Part shown: positions 62,068 through 64,000 of the stretch, piece by piece
Layout: every line of letters begins with the position of its first letter
How positions within the stretch are numbered: the stretch's first letter is position 1
DNA from: Caballeronia sp. LZ062
GTDB lineage: Bacteria; Pseudomonadota; Gammaproteobacteria; Burkholderiales; Burkholderiaceae
Length of the DNA stretch: 64,000 nucleotides
Assembly: GCF_031450785.1 (NCBI RefSeq)
Contig: NZ_JARTWB010000003.1
Location: 186,001-250,000, forward strand
Direction of reading: 5' to 3'
The notes under the pieces: generated by a model
The model's database searches: none
Told to the model about the DNA's origin: nothing
Seen by the model: only the letters and a program-made list of their open reading frames with translations
Program-made: the position numbers and the translations under genes

Positions 62068-62111
62068 GTAGGCTCCTGAATTGCAATGGTTGAATGAAAC
62101 GTCGCGCCAAC

Positions 62112-62125
62112 TTAGCGCTCGCTAA
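62112..62125. promoter_or_regulatory. Inverted repeat upstream of the class II aldolase gene
   Basis: TTAGCG, two bases CT, then CGCTAA at 62112-62125: a perfect 6-2-6 inverted repeat. It sits 44 nt before the aldolase ATG and downstream of the gntR gene, a fair place for a GntR operator. Confidence 0.45.
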
Positions 62126-62198
62126 CTATTGGGAAGCTCTTAGTCGTAAGCTAGTCATGTAGTAGTTCTAAATGCATTACGTTCGTCGCAGCGTAGCC

Positions 62199-62912
62199 TT
62201 AGCCGGCGAAAGCCTCGTCGACAACACGCACGTCTTCGTGGCTATTGTTCGCCCCCAGCAAGAGGTCAATATCGTCAATGAAATGCGCCTGAGCCCTTTT
62301 GGCGTGCGCATCGGACAAGCTCATCGCAAGGCTGGCGTCTCCTCGCTCGATAGCCTTTGCGATTGCCGCGTGCTCGTCCCATATCGACTCGCGCTGCCCG
62401 GACACCTGCAAGCTCGCACCCATCACGCGTCGAAGGTGAACCCAATGCACACGGGCGGTGTCACTGATTAGCTGGTTGCCCGACGCCGCGTACACTGCGA
62501 AGTGAAACTCCATATCGGCATCTATCATGGCTCGCACGTTGCCAGACGCCCAGGCCGTCCTGCCGCGGCTAAACAACTGCGGGTCCAACCTGGCCTTCTT
62601 GGTGGCGGCAAGTCGCGCGGCCAAGGCATCGAGGGTAGCGCGGACTTCATAGAGGTCACTCAGCCAATCTGAGTTCAAGGGTGCGACGAGCACGCCTCTA
62701 CCCGGGGCGTCTTGAACCAGGCCGTCTTTCTTCAAGAGGCGAAGCGCCTGAAGAACCGGCGAGCGTGATACCGCGAGTTGCTCGGCAATATCCTCTTGCG
62801 TGAGGCGTGTGCCGGGAGCGAGCGAGCCGTCGCAGATCGCATCCGCCAGCGCTTGATAGACTTCCTCCACATAATCCGGTCGCGAGCGAATCTTGAGCAG
62901 GCTGGATGTCAT
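62199..62912 (-). CDS. GntR family transcriptional regulator, FCD type
   Basis: A 237-aa regulator with winged helix in YVEEVYQALADAICDGSLAPGTRLTQEDIAEQLAVSRSPVLQALRLLKKDGLV and an FCD domain (metal-type ligands in DADMEFHFAVY, DEHAAIA and SDAHAKRAQAHF). It precedes the aldolase and transporter genes on the same strand, separated by 131 bp with an inverted repeat, so it may control them and respond to the imported acid. It is only distantly related to the GntR of the biuret operon. Confidence 0.88.
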   Translation of the reverse strand: MTSSLLKIRSRPDYVEEVYQALADAICDGSLAPGTRLTQEDIAEQLAVSRSPVLQALRLLKKDGLVQDAPGRGVLVAPLNSDWLSDLYEVRATLDALAARLAATKKARLDPQLFSRGRTAWASGNVRAMIDADMEFHFAVYAASGNQLISDTARVHWVHLRRVMGASLQVSGQRESIWDEHAAIAKAIERGDASLAMSLSDAHAKRAQAHFIDDIDLLLGANNSHEDVRVVDEAFAG

Positions 62913-63184
62913 GCCTTATCCCCATTCATTGAATCGACATAACGGTGCGCCATTTGTGGTCCTTCAACCGGTCTGCCAGTGAGTCGCTTGCGTCATGCCA
63001 ACGGCCTCTCGCAGGTGCGATGCTGTGGCCCCGCCGCGGCTTGGTGTGCGCCGCTGCGCGGCTCTCGCGATCGAAGTCTCTCGCATACTCGCTGGGTGCA
63101 AACGTCGCATAGCACGCCATGTCGTGTTCCTGAAGATGTTGAGAAAGCCCGCTGCGGCAGTGACTGGCTTGGTGACGCGTCGCT
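62913..63184. other. Intergenic region between reductase and gntR
   Basis: About 270 bp on the minus strand between the end of the reductase gene and gntR. No gene seen. It should hold the gntR promoter. Confidence 0.4.
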
Positions 63185-64000
63185 CTATAGGTCCAGGACC
63201 AACGTTTTGCTCACTGGCCGCGAGACACAGACGGTCAGGAACTCCTGGCGTTCCTCGTCGCTCAGGATGAAGTCGTTGTGCTCGACCTCGCCCTCCAGGT
63301 AGCGGACCTTGCATGTCGCGCACAGGCCAGCGCAACACGACGTCGGAACGTCAACGCCACTCTCGCTCAGCACATCGCACAGGCTCTGGTCAGGCGCTAC
63401 GTGAAGCACTTGACCCGTGCTCGCAATGGTTACTTCGCAACCTTCAGTACTTTCCGTTTCGGCCGGCGCGCGCTTGGGCTGCTCGGGCGCCTTGAAGTGC
63501 TCGAAGTGAACGGTGCCCTTCGGCCAATGACTCGCTGCCTCGGCGCATGCGGACATGAAACCCGCCGGGCCGCAGTAGTACACGTGCGTGCCCGGTGCTG
63601 GCTGGCTAAGTAGTGCACGCAAATCCAGTTGGTTGTGAGCCAGGCCGTCGTCGAAGTGGTAGCTGAGTCTTCCGGCGGCGTGCATCGCCCTGAGTTCGTC
63701 GCTGAACGCCGCAGCCGACGGGCTACGGGCGCAGTAGTGCATTTCGAAGTCGACGCCTCTCGCCTCCAGCTCGTGAGCCATCGCCTTCAACGGCGTCACA
63801 CCGATCCCGCCGGCAATCAGAATGACCTTCGTGGCGTCAGTAGCCAGAGCGAAGTGGTTACGCGGACGACTTATCTTGACGATGTCGCCTGCGCGTATCC
63901 CTTCATGCACCGCTCGCGATCCGCCGCGACCGTTCTCGTCCTTGAGTACGGCAATGACGTATCGCATACGGTCCGCCGGGGAATTGCACAGCGAATACTG
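63185..64000 (-). CDS. Phthalate-dioxygenase-type ferredoxin reductase, C-terminal part (5' end outside window)
   Basis: The frame stays open to the window edge; the first visible residues QYSLCNSPADRMRYVIAVL belong to the flavin-binding RQYSLCN motif, so the start lies outside. The rest shows GGSRAVHEGIRAGD, IAGGIGVTPLKAMA for NAD(P)H binding, YYCGPAGFM and a C-terminal 2Fe-2S domain with Cys ligands in TSCCAGLCATCKVR. It transfers electrons to a Rieske oxygenase or demethylase (VanB-like) that should be encoded just beyond the edge. It differs from IacF, for instance in the extra Cys in SCCAG. Confidence 0.85.
   Translation of the reverse strand, partial: QYSLCNSPADRMRYVIAVLKDENGRGGSRAVHEGIRAGDIVKISRPRNHFALATDATKVILIAGGIGVTPLKAMAHELEARGVDFEMHYCARSPSAAAFSDELRAMHAAGRLSYHFDDGLAHNQLDLRALLSQPAPGTHVYYCGPAGFMSACAEAASHWPKGTVHFEHFKAPEQPKRAPAETESTEGCEVTIASTGQVLHVAPDQSLCDVLSESGVDVPTSCCAGLCATCKVRYLEGEVEHNDFILSDEERQEFLTVCVSRPVSKTLVLDL

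Overview
This is a 64 kb, GC-rich, gene-dense window. Its gene content points to a plant- or soil-associated betaproteobacterium of the Burkholderia/Paraburkholderia/Caballeronia group: an indole-acetate (iac) catabolic cluster with cat genes, an MHS-type transporter pair, an OmpC-like porin, a bcs cellulose operon with bcsE/F/G, and a Tat-exported phospholipase C. That assignment is inferred from gene families, not from a marker gene. I saw no rRNA, tRNA, CRISPR array or intact insertion sequence.

Layout. (1) 3-821: the 3' end of a tannase/feruloyl-esterase gene, then about 1 kb of mostly non-coding DNA with a perfect 21-bp palindrome. (2) 12030-1829, minus strand: one operon of ten genes for a urea-derived nitrogen source. 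It holds allophanate hydrolase (atzF), a BMP-type ABC importer (binding protein, two permeases, double ATPase), biuret hydrolase (biuH), formamidase, a second isochorismatase-fold hydrolase that may be a triuret hydrolase, an HpxZ/AtzH-like protein and a GntR regulator. A GntR-type operator lies just upstream of atzF. (3) 15163-12709, minus: catB-catC-catA (catechol ortho-cleavage), preceded by an outer-membrane porin gene. (4) 16893-30339: an iac cluster (iacA, G, F, C, D, B, I, H, E) with two MHS transporters, two LysR regulators, an EthD-like gene and a fused 4-oxalocrotonate-tautomerase-like gene. The iac products convert the auxin indole-3-acetate to catechol, which catABC next door would open, so regions 3 and 4 together could form one auxin-mineralisation island. 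An identical 14-bp motif sits upstream of iacF and iacC. (5) 30405-37194: a metallo-beta-lactamase-fold hydrolase, a decayed glutathione-S-transferase-like gene, a PAP2 phosphatase, a two-partner-secretion adhesin with GLUG-like repeats, an NlpC/P60-like lipoprotein and several gene-poor stretches. (6) 37195-40953: a 1252-residue protein with an N-terminal TIR domain followed by about 30 uninterrupted 34-residue TPR units. This is the most unusual protein in the window. (7) 57637-41029, minus: a cellulose operon bcsB-bcsZ-bcsC-bcsE-bcsF-bcsQ-bcsA-bcsG, then a BcsR-like small gene and a phospholipase C at the end. (8) 57880 onward: diacylglycerol kinase, a gene-poor stretch with a decayed cupin gene, then a minus-strand GntR / class II aldolase / MFS cluster, and at the right edge a truncated phthalate-dioxygenase-type reductase.

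The regions suggest a root-associated lifestyle: use of plant auxin and aromatic compounds, scavenging of biuret/triuret-type nitrogen, and surface attachment through cellulose and an adhesin.
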